40,612 bases of DNA, taken from assembly GCA_003228685.1 (NCBI GenBank), contig QIFC01000022.1, positions 1 to 40,612 on the forward strand, read 5' to 3'. Origin of the DNA: Chloroflexota bacterium (GTDB taxonomy: Bacteria > Chloroflexota > Dehalococcoidia > DSTF01 > RBG-16-68-14). The notes under the pieces are model-generated. The model saw nothing but the letters and a program-made list of their open reading frames with translations, made no database searches and had not been told where the DNA came from. Of this stretch, positions 30,054 through 37,954 are shown one piece after another. Numbering within the stretch: the first letter of the stretch is position 1; every line of letters begins with the position of its first letter. The position numbers and the translations under genes were made by a program.

Positions 30054-31057
30054 TATGAGTTCTTATTCTCGAGTCCTTTTTCAAGGTCTGGAAGTCGACT
30101 TAGCCAATCCATATAAGATTTGAGATAATCCTTGTCGATCGCCTGCAGCTGCTTTCGCAGGCTGAGTCTCTGCCCATCTTCGTTCGGTACGGAACCCGGT
30201 GCCGCTAGCCTGATGTCCTCAAGCCTCTCCACGATCTGCTTTAATCGGCGATCCGCTGTCTTCGGCGGGAGAAGTAACCGTTCAATTTCCTTCTTAGGTA
30301 CTCGGACAGACTCTAAGCGAACCTTTCTCAGGGCACCGCCGAGCACTCGTCCTAATGCAGGAGGTAGCTTACGTGAGTCTTGGAGATCGAGGAAGAATGA
30401 TTCCTCGTCAGTAGTCCCCAACTCACCCATGGCCCATATCGCCCACTCCCGAACCGCGAGGTGTTCGTTCTTGTTCGCAGCGGCCTTTCTTAGCTCTGTC
30501 AAGCTCTCGCGGTGTTTCAAGTGGCCAAGCGCCACAGCACAGGCCTTTTTGATCGTCCAGTCCGATTCCGACTGAAAGAGATGAAGAATGTCGCCAGCAG
30601 TTCCTCGTTCATCGAGCTCGTCGGCGGCTTTGATAGCTGCAAGACGAAGATGAGGCTTTGTGCTCTGAAGTTGCTTTCTCAGCGTGCTGACTTGGACCGA
30701 TTCTTGCGATGCGGCAGGCGGTTTCAATGTCGGCTGTTGTTCGTCCGGGATACTTTCTATGGTTCGTTCTTGCGGTTTCGCATGACCACGCGCTTGGCGG
30801 GCAAGTGCAAGATCATATGTGGCTTGGAGGCCGAGCCAGAATTCAGCAGGGAGTCCTAGTGCTTCTTCTAGTTGGAGGGATCTTTCCGCCGTGATGGCTC
30901 CCTGCTCATCGATTATTTTGTCAACCAGCTCTGACGAGTTGCTCATTTCTTTCGCGAGTTGATCGCGCGTCATGCTTCGCGCCTCGAGCTCCTCAGCGAG
31001 GATCTCGCCGGGCGGGATCGCCATGTCGGAATAGGAGCGATGGGTTGGATCAGCCAT
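30050..31057 (-). CDS. HigA/XRE-type HTH protein fused to HEAT-like repeats
   Basis: A 335-aa protein. Residues 10-90 form a HigA-type helix-turn-helix ('PPGEILAEELEARSMTRDQLAKEMS', 'LEEALGLPAEFWLGLQATYDLAL'), as in antitoxins of higBA-like systems. After a linker, residues 120-270 contain helical repeats of HEAT/PBS-lyase type ('KPHLRLAAIKAADELDERG', 'DWTIKKACAVALGHLKHRESL', 'LAVREWAIWAMGELG'), then a helical tail. Standalone HigA antitoxins are about 100 residues. No toxin gene is adjacent. A GGAGGTGAG site and a TATAAT box precede the start. It could be a regulator that senses a protein partner. Confidence 0.8.
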   Translation of the reverse strand: MADPTHRSYSDMAIPPGEILAEELEARSMTRDQLAKEMSNSSELVDKIIDEQGAITAERSLQLEEALGLPAEFWLGLQATYDLALARQARGHAKPQERTIESIPDEQQPTLKPPAASQESVQVSTLRKQLQSTKPHLRLAAIKAADELDERGTAGDILHLFQSESDWTIKKACAVALGHLKHRESLTELRKAAANKNEHLAVREWAIWAMGELGTTDEESFFLDLQDSRKLPPALGRVLGGALRKVRLESVRVPKKEIERLLLPPKTADRRLKQIVERLEDIRLAAPGSVPNEDGQRLSLRKQLQAIDKDYLKSYMDWLSRLPDLEKGLENKNSY

Positions 31058-31095
31058 GACAGTACCTGCTCACCTCCAGGACTTGCACGTTCCCA

Positions 31096-31101
31096 ATTAT
31101 A
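31096..31101 (-). promoter_or_regulatory. Consensus -10 (TATAAT) for the HTH-HEAT gene
   Basis: A perfect TATAAT on the minus strand, about 38 bp before the ATG at 31057, with GGAGG in the leader. No clear -35. Confidence 0.5.
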
Positions 31102-31115
31102 ACCGCACGACAAAG

Positions 31116-31138
31116 AAGGCCCGCGCGCCACGGGCCCT
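31116..31138 (-). terminator. Terminator after the capsid gene
   Basis: On the minus strand an 8-bp stem (AGGGCCCG with CGGGCCTT, one G-U) is followed by CTTTG. It lies about 65 bp past the capsid stop and separates this island from the HTH-HEAT gene. Confidence 0.55.
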
Positions 31139-31203
31139 CTCTGTTCGGTAGGGAGGCGTCGCCTACATTCGTAGGCCCGTCTCCTACGTGCGCACGCCGG
31201 CGG

Positions 31204-32103
31204 CTACGGCCGCACGCCGATCAGCCGCGCCATCGAGAGCGTGCTCAGCACCGCGATGGCGCTGTACCACTTCACGCGGTGGCGCGTCGCGTCCTTCGAC
31301 TCCAGCTCGCCGATCTGCTCCACCTGCATCCCGCCCGGGGCGGTCAGCCCGACGACGCCCTGGTCCGGCTCGCCCATCGAGAAGCAGTAGATCGTGCTGC
31401 AGTCGCTCGACGTGCCGACCGTCTGCGCGTTGGAGATGTAGTCGTTGAGAAAGATCGGAACGCCGTTATAGAGCTGCACCCACTCCAGGAACGCGCCCGG
31501 CCGCGATTCCAGGATCGCCCCGCTGGTGCGGATCAGGCCCTGGAGCGTCCGCCGCGTGCGCCGCGACATGATCAGCGCGATGTTCTTCGTCCGTACCGCG
31601 TCGATCATCTCGTCCAGTTTGGCCAGCGTCAGCGTGCCGCCGTTCGTGCCCATCGACGCGGTCTGCGACGACGGCAGCCCCGCGCAGATCTTGTCGATGC
31701 CATCGAACTCCTTCGGGTCGGACCCCGTGTCGCCGTTGATGAACGTGTCCGCCCACGTGCGCGCCAGCGCCTTCGCCTTCTGCAGGATCACGGCGCCCTC
31801 AATGTCCTGCACGTTGACCCGGCTGGCCTGGATGAAGTTGTCCACATCAGCGTCGCCACCGAGGATCTTGAGCTGGACCGAGAGTTGCGTGAAATCGGGC
31901 GTGTCCTCCGTCCACGTATCGCCAACGTCCAGGAACGACACCGTCGGCTCTGTGTTCAGCCGGTTGTAGACGAAGCTGTTGCCGACTACCTCGACGAACG
32001 GCAGTTGGTCGAGAATGTGCTCTTCTTTGATCACCGTTTCGATTACGCCCGCGAGGATCATGTCGGTCGAGAGCTTCGCGGACTCCGCAAGGGTTAGGGC
32101 CAT
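31204..32103 (-). CDS. Phage-type major capsid protein
   Basis: A 299-aa protein beginning MALTLAESAKLSTDMILAGVIETVIKE. The text 'LDQLPFVEVVGNSFVYNRL', 'VQLKILGGDADVDNFIQASR', 'LARTWADTFINGD' and 'IMSRRTRRTLQGLIRTSG' is the pattern of HK97-fold phage major capsid proteins without a long N-terminal delta domain. The C-terminal 'RHRVKWYSAIAVLSTLSMARLIGVRP' matches the last P-domain strand of such proteins. An AAGGAG site precedes the ATG. A scaffold-like gene lies upstream and the portal gene about 6 kb further up, in the order seen in phage genomes. No protease or terminase is nearby. Confidence 0.85.
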   Translation of the reverse strand: MALTLAESAKLSTDMILAGVIETVIKEEHILDQLPFVEVVGNSFVYNRLNTEPTVSFLDVGDTWTEDTPDFTQLSVQLKILGGDADVDNFIQASRVNVQDIEGAVILQKAKALARTWADTFINGDTGSDPKEFDGIDKICAGLPSSQTASMGTNGGTLTLAKLDEMIDAVRTKNIALIMSRRTRRTLQGLIRTSGAILESRPGAFLEWVQLYNGVPIFLNDYISNAQTVGTSSDCSTIYCFSMGEPDQGVVGLTAPGGMQVEQIGELESKDATRHRVKWYSAIAVLSTLSMARLIGVRP

Positions 32104-32201
32104 GTCTGTCTCCTTCTGATTGCAGCGGTCGCCCCGCCAGAGGGACGAAGGCCATTAGCGTAGGTCACGCGTGCCGGATCACCAACGCGGCGATGTCACA
32201 C

Positions 32202-32234
32202 CGTAGGGGGCAGGTCTCAGACCCGCCCCCTACG
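32202..32234. repeat. REP-like palindrome between scaffold and capsid genes
   Basis: CGTAGGGGGC (32202-32211) pairs with GCCCCCTACG (32225-32234), continuing inward with GGTCT/AGACC after one mismatch. It has the same outer arms as the repeat inside dnaE2 at 24386-24434. In the scaffold-capsid transcript it would form a strong hairpin that may change the relative output of the two genes. Confidence 0.6.
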
Positions 32235-32272
32235 TCCCCTGGCTGCCGATTCACGGCTTGAGCCTGTTGGAG

Positions 32273-32734
32273 TTACCCCGCGCGCTGCTGGAGGCCGTAG
32301 CTGATCTTCTCCTCGGTGCTGAGACCCGAGAGGTCCGGCTCCGATCGCGGCGGCGCTCCTATCGGGACCTTGCCGGCCTGCGCCTGCGACTCCAGATGCC
32401 CGCGCACTTTCGAGACGGTCTCGCGTGCTCGTTGCAGCGCCTCGTCGACCTCCGCCACCGTCGCGCCAGATACCAGCTCCGCTGGCAGGTCAGGGGCATG
32501 CCCGAGGGCCAGTTCGCGATATCGGTCGGCCGCCGACTGAAGCTGTGCCGTCAGGTCCTGCTCGCGCGCCTCGCTCTCGCTGCGCGCCAGCTCGATCTCT
32601 TCGTTTGCCTGCGTGAGCTGCGACTCCACATGCGCGGCCCGCGCTTCACTATCAGCGGCCGTCTCTTGGAGCCGCTCTAGCTCAGCCCTCGCCGCGGCGA
32701 GTTCCTCCTGGGTTGCCATCAGTTCCTGCGTCAA
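32273..32734 (-). CDS. Phage scaffold-like coiled-coil protein
   Basis: A 153-aa, highly charged, mostly helical protein: residues 1-85 are a continuous coiled coil rich in Glu, Ala and Gln ('QEELAAARAELERLQETAADSEARAAHV'), followed by a short helix and a C-terminal 'LSGLSTEEKISYGLQQR', which resembles the capsid-binding end of phage scaffolding proteins. It lies directly upstream of the capsid gene. The start is a TTG with AGGAGGT five bases upstream; the ATG 15 bp later has no comparable site. Coiled-coil proteins are hard to assign, so the role rests on position. Confidence 0.7.
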   Translation of the reverse strand: MTQELMATQEELAAARAELERLQETAADSEARAAHVESQLTQANEEIELARSESEAREQDLTAQLQSAADRYRELALGHAPDLPAELVSGATVAEVDEALQRARETVSKVRGHLESQAQAGKVPIGAPPRSEPDLSGLSTEEKISYGLQQRAG

Positions 32735-32832
32735 CGCGCACCTCCTGTCTAGAGTTCCGAACGATAGCTCGAAAATAGAACAAACGTGCTAGTGCGTCAA
32801 GGAAGGTCTGGCACCCCAGCCGAGGGGCTGGG

Positions 32833-33477
32833 CTAGATGACGTAGAAGGCGATTGCCGCGAAGTGGAGGAGGCTGCCTGCGACGACGAACGTATGGAAAA
32901 CCTCGTGAAAACCAAACACGCGCGGCCACGGGTCGGGCCGTTTCAGCGCGTAGATCGTACCGCCAATCATGTATGTCACGCCGCCGGCTATCAGCAGCGC
33001 GATTGGGCTGGTGGCGTACGCAGCGAAGACCTCAGAAACGCCGACAATGCCCACCCACCCGAGACCGGCGTAGAGCGCGAAATTGAGCCAACGTGGCGCG
33101 TGTGGCAACACAAGGCTCATGAGCACGCCCGCGATCGCCAGGGTCCAGACTACCGATAGCAGCGGGATGCCCCACGCGAGGCTAACGTTCAGGCAGAGGG
33201 GCGTGTACGTCCCGGCGATCAGCAGGAAGATGGCGGCGTGGTCTATGCGCTTGGGGATGTGCCGCCAGGCTGCAGGCCAGGGTATCTGATGGTAGGTCGC
33301 GCTCGTTCCGTAGAGCAGCATGAGACTGGTGCCGAAGATCGCCGCGCCAACGTAACCCGTCGGCGAGTCCGCGATGAGCAGTAGCCACACCGTGCCTCCG
33401 ATCGCCGCGAACGCGGCGAAGAGATGCAGCGTGCCTCGCAGTGCGGGACGTTCGAACGCTAACGCCTCTGCGCTCAT
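32833..33477 (-). CDS. Hemolysin III / PAQR-family membrane protein
   Basis: A 214-aa protein with seven hydrophobic spans. Family residues are visible: 'LYGTSATYHQIPW' with the conserved Ser and His, 'KRIDHAAIFLLIAGTYTPLC', and the C-terminal 'FGFHEVFHTFVVAGSLLHF' with the H-x3-H zinc-type pattern. The family includes bacterial HlyIII homologs of adiponectin receptors, thought to be membrane hydrolases, but bacterial function is unclear. The start is ATG 33477, six bases after a TATACT -10 box, so the mRNA is probably leaderless; the longer frame upstream is not supported. Confidence 0.92.
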   Translation of the reverse strand: MSAEALAFERPALRGTLHLFAAFAAIGGTVWLLLIADSPTGYVGAAIFGTSLMLLYGTSATYHQIPWPAAWRHIPKRIDHAAIFLLIAGTYTPLCLNVSLAWGIPLLSVVWTLAIAGVLMSLVLPHAPRWLNFALYAGLGWVGIVGVSEVFAAYATSPIALLIAGGVTYMIGGTIYALKRPDPWPRVFGFHEVFHTFVVAGSLLHFAAIAFYVI

Positions 33478-33483
33478 ATGTGA

Positions 33484-33489
33484 AGTATA
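33484..33489 (-). promoter_or_regulatory. -10 box (TATACT) of the leaderless hemolysin-III gene
   Basis: TATACT on the minus strand ends 6 nt before the ATG at 33477, leaving no room for a leader or Shine-Dalgarno. Confidence 0.5.
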
Positions 33490-33698
33490 GCGTGGAGGAT
33501 AGGGAATCTTGGCTCCCACATGGCCCCCGCGAACCTGCCGTTTGGCACGTTCGTTGGCGTTCGTGGCAACGGTGGAGGGATCTCGAACAAGAGAGCGCCT
33601 ATCCGGAATTTCGTAATACAACTGTCAAATATGCCGTTGCATCCTGGTCACCAAAACAAGGGACAATCTCAGGAAGCTCAGAGTTCAAAGAGGAATAC

Positions 33699-34157
33699 AT
33701 GAACTATGTGAAATGGTCGGTTCTGCTGATCGCGCTGCCTGTGCTGATCGTCGTGTTTGCATCCTGCAGCGATGACGGAGACGAGGCAGTCCCCACGACA
33801 ACCCAAGCTTCCGAACCGCTGCCGGCCGCCCCTAACGATGGTGGCGGTGGAGACGTTGAGCCGTTGCAGGTCGAAGTGACCGTCCAGAACTTCAGCTTTT
33901 CGCCGGACACGATCGAAGCTCCAGCGACAGTGCCGTTTACCATCATGTTCGATAACACAGATGCGGCTCCTCATAACTTCGCGATCTTCACGAGCGCGGA
34001 TGATGCGACATCCGGCGGTGAGCCTATCAGTGCGACGGAGATCGAGAGCGGACCTATTAGCCAGCAACTCTCGGTCGGACCTCTGGCTGCCGGAGACTAC
34101 TTTGTCTGGTGTCAGGTCCATACGTCGTCGATGACGGCCAGCCTCGTCGTTGAGTGA
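33699..34157 (+). CDS. Cupredoxin-like lipoprotein
   Basis: A 152-aa exported protein. The start at 33699 gives a lipoprotein-type signal (SVLLIALPVLIVVFASC, with Cys23 as the probable lipidated residue), then a low-complexity Thr/Pro/Gly linker and a cupredoxin domain. Type 1 copper ligands can be placed at His in PHNFAIF and at Cys, His and Met in WCQVHTSSM. 'VTVQNFSFSPDTIEAPATVPFTI' is the usual first half of plastocyanin/azurin-like domains. It likely binds copper on the outside of the membrane and moves electrons. AGAGGA lies before the ATG. The earlier in-frame start at 33441 overlaps the divergent gene and is rejected. Confidence 0.85.
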   Translation: MNYVKWSVLLIALPVLIVVFASCSDDGDEAVPTTTQASEPLPAAPNDGGGGDVEPLQVEVTVQNFSFSPDTIEAPATVPFTIMFDNTDAAPHNFAIFTSADDATSGGEPISATEIESGPISQQLSVGPLAAGDYFVWCQVHTSSMTASLVVE

Positions 34158-34210
34158 CGCCCCGGCCTGTCGCGTTCCCCGTAGCGGCGATCCTGTACGA
34201 TGTCTGAGTC

Positions 34211-35275
34211 ATGGAACCGCGCATCCAGTATGCGAAGGCGGAAGACGGGACTAACATCGCCTTGTGGACCCTCGGAGAGGGTAGTCCTCTTGTGTATATG
34301 GCGGGCGGGCCGTGGCACCACATTGAGCTGTGGGATGTCCCTGAGTGCCGCAGCTGGTACGAGCGCCTCGCGCGAGACCACATGCTCGTCCGCTACGACG
34401 TTCGCGGTACCGGGTCATCAGACCGAGACGTCGAAGACCACTCGCTTGACGCCCAGGTATCTGACTTAGAAGCGGTGGTTGACCGCCTTGGGCTCACGAA
34501 ATTCGACCTGATGGCCGCCACGGACGCCGGGCCGGTCGCCATTTCGTACGCCGCCCGGCATCCCAAGAAGGTGGCACGTCTTGCGCTTTGGTGCTCGTGG
34601 GCGAGGACGGCCGATCTGGCTTCACCAAGAATTCAGGCGTTGGCGAGTCTGATCAACCAGGACTGGGAACTGATGACGGACACATGCGCCCAGATGGTGT
34701 TCGGATGGTCGGAAGGCGAAGTGGGACAACGGGCCGCCGATCGGATGCGGCAGGCCGTGACGCCGGGCGCCGCCACGGCCGCGTTGGCAGCGGCGCGCAG
34801 AATCGACGTGACGGCAAGCCTCGCCAAAGTGGCGTCACCCACGTTGGTCCTACACCGAAGCGATGTTGCATGGTTTCCGAACGGCATTGCGCAGGGCCTC
34901 GCTTCTGCCATTCCAGACTCCCGCTTGACGCTTCTGGACGGAGAGTCGACGGCGCCGTACGTTGGCGATACCGAAGCGGCAGCCACGGCCCTCCTTGAGT
35001 TTCTGGAGGAGCAGCCTAAGGGCGCGGCGGGGGCGGAGATGGGGCGCCCAGCAAGCGATGTCCAGCAGGGAACACCACGTGTCGCCGGCTTGACTAGCCG
35101 CGAAGTCGAGGTGCTGCGACTCGTGGCTGCTGGACGAACGAACAAGGAGATCGCGGACGACCTTGTGCTGAGCGTTCGTACCGTGGAGCGCCATGTGCAA
35201 AACGTCTATGGCAAAATTGGGGCCCGGCGGCGCGCGGTAGCGACCGCTTACGCGCTGACCCGGGGAATCGTCTAG
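34211..35275 (+). CDS. Alpha/beta-hydrolase-fold protein fused to a LuxR-type DNA-binding domain
   Basis: A 354-aa protein. Residues 1-265 follow the alpha/beta-hydrolase plan ('[15 protein letters not shown]', '[16 protein letters not shown]', '[17 protein letters not shown]'), but the nucleophile elbow reads A-T-D-A-G, with Asp105 where Ser is usual, and no clear catalytic His is seen near ESTAPYVGD. Residues 290-350 are a LuxR helix-turn-helix ('[44 protein letters not shown]'). I infer a ligand-sensing transcription factor in which the hydrolase fold serves as the receptor; an Asp-nucleophile enzyme is possible. TACGAT ends nine bases before the ATG, suggesting leaderless expression. A strong terminator follows. 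Confidence 0.88.
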   Translation: MEPRIQYAKAEDGTNIALWTLGEGSPLVYMAGGPWHHIELWDVPECRSWYERLARDHMLVRYDVRGTGSSDRDVEDHSLDAQVSDLEAVVDRLGLTKFDLMAATDAGPVAISYAARHPKKVARLALWCSWARTADLASPRIQALASLINQDWELMTDTCAQMVFGWSEGEVGQRAADRMRQAVTPGAATAALAAARRIDVTASLAKVASPTLVLHRSDVAWFPNGIAQGLASAIPDSRLTLLDGESTAPYVGDTEAAATALLEFLEEQPKGAAGAEMGRPASDVQQGTPRVAGLTSREVEVLRLVAAGRTNKEIADDLVLSVRTVERHVQNVYGKIGARRRAVATAYALTRGIV

Positions 35276-35298
35276 ACGGCGACTACGTAGTTACCGAC

Positions 35299-35325
35299 AA
35301 AAGGGGCCGCGTAGCGGCCCCTTTT
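35299..35325 (+). terminator. Strong intrinsic terminator
   Basis: AAAAGGGGCCGC (35299-35310) pairs perfectly with GCGGCCCCTTTT (35314-35325) around a GTA loop, ending in TTTT, 24 bp after the LuxR-fusion stop. Confidence 0.85.
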
Positions 35326-35440
35326 GATCCCCAAGTTGCGTAGTTCCTCGGAAGCTGGGCTGTGCCTTCTAGGGCTACGCTGAATTCAGATAAACGTTGC
35401 GGCAATGCCGCTTAGGAGAATGAACGAAGGAGAACAGGAA

Positions 35441-36124
35441 ATGAGCAGTACAGTAACTACCCCGATCAAGTTCTCGACGGCAGAAGAGGTGCACGAACAA
35501 CTGGACCGAGCAGGCGTTCGGCTGGATATTCAGCCCGACACGGCTCGCCTCGTCGTCAGGACGCTCCAGCGGCTGGCCCAAGGGCGGCCTGTTCCCATGA
35601 CAGAAGTGGACGAGCTGGCGTCGGACCTGCGGGGAGTCGAAGAAGCCGTGGACTTCATCACGCAGATGACGGAGAAGGACGACGGTGGCAACGTGGTGGG
35701 GCTGGTGGGGCTCTCTCTCAACGACCACCCGCACAATTTCGAAGTCGGCGGGCAAGACCTCCACACCTGGTGCGCCTGGGACACGTTGTTCCTCCCGGCG
35801 ATTCTCGGCCAGACAGCACACGTCGTCTCCAGCGACCCAGCCACCGGCGACGAAGTTCGCCTGCGGATCTCGCCGGACGGCGTCGAGCGGCGTCAGCCCG
35901 ATGAGATTCTGGTGTCCGTCGTGATCCCGGATGAAGCGATTGGTGAGAGCGGCGACGCGGAACAGATCCAAGCGGTGTTCTGCAACTTCATCCACTTCTT
36001 CACGACGGCGGAGGCGGCGACTGACTGGTTCTCGAAACGGGACATGCCGGTGAGCTTCCTGACGCTGGATGAGGCCGTGAAGCTCGGCCGGCTGCATCTA
36101 GCGGACCTCATGGCGCAGGCGTAA
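35441..36124 (+). CDS. merB: Alkylmercury lyase (MerB-like), copy 1
   Basis: A 227-aa MerB-type organomercurial lyase, which would split carbon-mercury bonds and release Hg(II) in the cytoplasm. The catalytic set known for MerB (Cys96, Asp99, Cys159) is matched by Cys111-x-x-Asp114 in TWCAWDTLFLPAIL and Cys181 in VFCNFIHFF. A helical N-terminal part precedes it. ATG 35441 has AAGGAG eight bases upstream; the earlier start at 35405 is less likely. A paralog with the same residues follows after 73 bp. No merA, merR, merT or merP is in the window, so detoxification would depend on genes elsewhere, or the substrate differs. Confidence 0.88.
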   Translation: MSSTVTTPIKFSTAEEVHEQLDRAGVRLDIQPDTARLVVRTLQRLAQGRPVPMTEVDELASDLRGVEEAVDFITQMTEKDDGGNVVGLVGLSLNDHPHNFEVGGQDLHTWCAWDTLFLPAILGQTAHVVSSDPATGDEVRLRISPDGVERRQPDEILVSVVIPDEAIGESGDAEQIQAVFCNFIHFFTTAEAATDWFSKRDMPVSFLTLDEAVKLGRLHLADLMAQA

Positions 36125-36138
36125 CGCCAATCCAGAAG

Positions 36139-36171
36139 GACCGGCGCCGGTCGGCTGAACCGGTGCCGGTC
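36139..36171 (+). promoter_or_regulatory. Hairpin between the two merB-like genes
   Basis: GACCGGCGCCGGT (36139-36151) pairs with ACCGGTGCCGGTC (36159-36171), 13 bp with one G-U pair and a 7-nt loop. It has no T-tract, so it probably tunes the relative output or mRNA stability of the two genes rather than ending transcription. Confidence 0.6.
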
Positions 36172-36197
36172 GCCCCACCGAAGGAGGAGAATGCAAC

Positions 36198-36881
36198 ATG
36201 ACGAATGTACGAACCGAAGAGCTGACAAGAAAGCTGGCAGCGGTTAGCGGGCTCGTGGACTATGGGGCTGAGCGCTCGCGCCTGCTCGTGCAGGTCTGGC
36301 AGGCCGTCGCGACTGGCCAGCCCGTGACTGGGCAGCAGATCGATAGGTTCGTCGCAGGCCTCGGCATTGCGCCTGAGGAGGCGGACCAATTCCTCAGGCA
36401 GATGACGGAGCGTGACGATGATGACAGCATCGTCGGGATTATGGGTCTGTCGCTGAACGACCACCCGCACAAGTTCGCCGTCGAGGGCGTCCGGATGGCG
36501 ACGTGGTGCGCGGCTGACACGCTCTTCCTGCCGGCCATGCTCGGCCGGACGGCCATTATTGAATCTGAATCGCCGGAGAGCAAAGAGACGGTGCGACTGA
36601 CGGTGAGTCCAGATGGTGTGCAGACGCTAGAACCCGCCGACGCCGTGATTTCGTTCGTGGTGCCAGAGGAGACGGATATGACCTCCGTGGCCTCGATCTG
36701 GATGACCTTCTGCAGCCACATCTTCTTCTTTACGTCGCAAGACGAAGCAGAGCAGTGGGCCAACGGACGAGACGACATCAGGATCATGCCTGTGGATCAG
36801 GGCTTCGAACTTACGAAGCAGCTCTGGGCCGGCGTTCTGTCCTACGCCCAAGAGTCCCTGGTTGGCGGGGTCCGGGGCTAG
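36198..36881 (+). CDS. merB: Alkylmercury lyase (MerB-like), copy 2
   Basis: A 227-aa paralog of the preceding gene, clearly divergent but with the same catalytic pattern: Cys104-x-x-Asp107 in TWCAADTLFLPAML and Cys172 in TFCSHIFFFTS. Both proteins share the 'LSLNDHPH.F' strand before the active site. AAGGAGGAG precedes the ATG. The divergence implies the duplication is not recent, so the two may differ in substrate range. It is followed after 42 bp by a small membrane protein gene with conserved-looking cysteines, suggesting a three-gene unit. Confidence 0.87.
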   Translation: MTNVRTEELTRKLAAVSGLVDYGAERSRLLVQVWQAVATGQPVTGQQIDRFVAGLGIAPEEADQFLRQMTERDDDDSIVGIMGLSLNDHPHKFAVEGVRMATWCAADTLFLPAMLGRTAIIESESPESKETVRLTVSPDGVQTLEPADAVISFVVPEETDMTSVASIWMTFCSHIFFFTSQDEAEQWANGRDDIRIMPVDQGFELTKQLWAGVLSYAQESLVGGVRG

Positions 36882-36923
36882 CTGGACGCCGCCCGAACAT
36901 TGAGTACGAGAAGGAGAGCATTC

Positions 36924-37403
36924 ATGTTGAACACACCAGTCAGTCAGCGACGCGCCATCGGAGCGATCGGTACGATCGGCCGCGTCATCTTGGGCCTCTT
37001 CCTTGTCCTTGTCCCGGTCTGGGGGCCGGCCTGGTGGGGAGGTGACGGACTGCATTGGTACGAGGTAGCGCTAGGTCTCATCGGGTTCCCCGCGGTCGTG
37101 GTGCTGTTCCAGTGGGTCCGACTACAAGCCACGACTGAACGTCTAGACGCAACAGGGGCTCTCGGCTTCTGCGTGAACCTCGGGATAGGGATTGTACTCT
37201 TCTCGATGCCGGCGACACGCGACGCAGTCGCCCTGTTCGCGGGTGGGTCACTCCTCCTGGCAGCAGTGCGTGGCTATGCCGGCTGCGAAGTGACGGCAAT
37301 CTCCAACTGGCTCCTCAGGCGCGACGATCAGGTCGGCTGCGTCGTCTTCTCGCCAATCGATGAAGCCGAGAAGGCGCTCACGAGGAAGAGCACGACTGCG
37401 TAA
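36924..37403 (+). CDS. Small membrane protein with paired cysteines, linked to merB
   Basis: A 159-aa protein with four hydrophobic spans (around VILGLFLVLVPVW, VALGLIGFPAVVVLF, GALGFCVNLGIGIVLF and AVALFAGGSLLLAAV) and a C-terminal tail. Cysteines occur in the third span (GFCVN), at GYAGCEVTAIS and at DQVGCVVFSPID. I do not recognise the family. By position it could move or bind mercury or another metal beside the MerB-like enzymes, but this is inference. ATG 36924 has AAGGAG seven bases upstream; the TTG at 36900 is not needed. Confidence 0.75.
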   Translation: MLNTPVSQRRAIGAIGTIGRVILGLFLVLVPVWGPAWWGGDGLHWYEVALGLIGFPAVVVLFQWVRLQATTERLDATGALGFCVNLGIGIVLFSMPATRDAVALFAGGSLLLAAVRGYAGCEVTAISNWLLRRDDQVGCVVFSPIDEAEKALTRKSTTA

Positions 37404-37482
37404 CGTCAGGGAGTGGTGGGCTGTCAGTGGCCCAGAACGCAACATTCGGGTAGAGCTGGGCCCGTGATGGCGACCGTTGCAT

Positions 37483-37490
37483 GTTAGAAT
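37483..37490 (+). promoter_or_regulatory. -10 promoter element (TAGAAT) for hicBA
   Basis: TAGAAT (37485-37490), preceded by TGT, ends seven bases before ATG 37498. This supports that start and a leaderless transcript. Confidence 0.45.
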
Positions 37491-37497
37491 GATCCGT

Positions 37498-37722
37498 ATG
37501 AAGGCGTATCGCTTTTCTGTTGTGATCGAAGGGGACGCAGATGGGTTCTTCGCCCACTGTCCTGAGCTACAGGGCTGCTATTCGCAGGGAGATTCGTATG
37601 ACGAAGCCCTGGCGAATATCCGAGATGCCATTCGGTTGCACGTCGAGGATCGGCTGACTGGCGGCGAACAGATTCCTGAGCCATCAGCGGTAACACTGAC
37701 GACGTTAGAGATCGCCGTGTGA
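37498..37722 (+). CDS. hicB: HicB-family antitoxin
   Basis: A 74-aa HicB-type protein with the partial RNase H-like fold: 'YRFSVVIEGDADGFFAHCPELQGCYSQGDSYDEALANIRDAIRLHVEDRL' is the diagnostic run. It lacks the C-terminal DNA-binding domain that longer HicB proteins carry. It overlaps the next gene by four bases (GTGA). The start at 37498 is chosen from the -10 box seven bases before it; an ATG nine bases earlier is also in frame. It should neutralise the HicA toxin encoded next. Confidence 0.9.
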   Translation: MKAYRFSVVIEGDADGFFAHCPELQGCYSQGDSYDEALANIRDAIRLHVEDRLTGGEQIPEPSAVTLTTLEIAV

Positions 37723-37946
37723 GTCCTCGTCTCCCCCGCGTTACGTCTTCAGAGATGGCCCGAGCTTTGGAACGGCTCGGGTTTCGCATTAGCCGCCAGA
37801 GCGGCAGTCATCGCATCTACCGCAGCGACGGAGGTCGCCGAGTGACGCTGCCGTTTCATGCAAGGAAGACTCTTCATCCGAAGCTCCTCACGTCTATACT
37901 ACGGGACGCTGGCATCACTGCGGATGAACTCCGCGAAATTCTGTAG
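37719..37946 (+). CDS. hicA: HicA-family mRNA interferase toxin
   Basis: A 75-aa HicA toxin with a double-stranded-RNA-binding-like fold. The catalytic histidine lies in QSGSHRIYRS; 'ALERLGFRISRQ' and 'LHPKLLTSILRDAGI' are family segments. HicA cleaves mRNA independent of, or at, ribosomes. The GTG start overlaps the antitoxin stop. The order antitoxin-toxin is the reverse of the classic E. coli hicAB. It ends 8 bp before the convergent portal gene. Confidence 0.92.
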   Translation: MSPRLPRVTSSEMARALERLGFRISRQSGSHRIYRSDGGRRVTLPFHARKTLHPKLLTSILRDAGITADELREIL

Positions 37947-37954
37947 TCCTTGCT

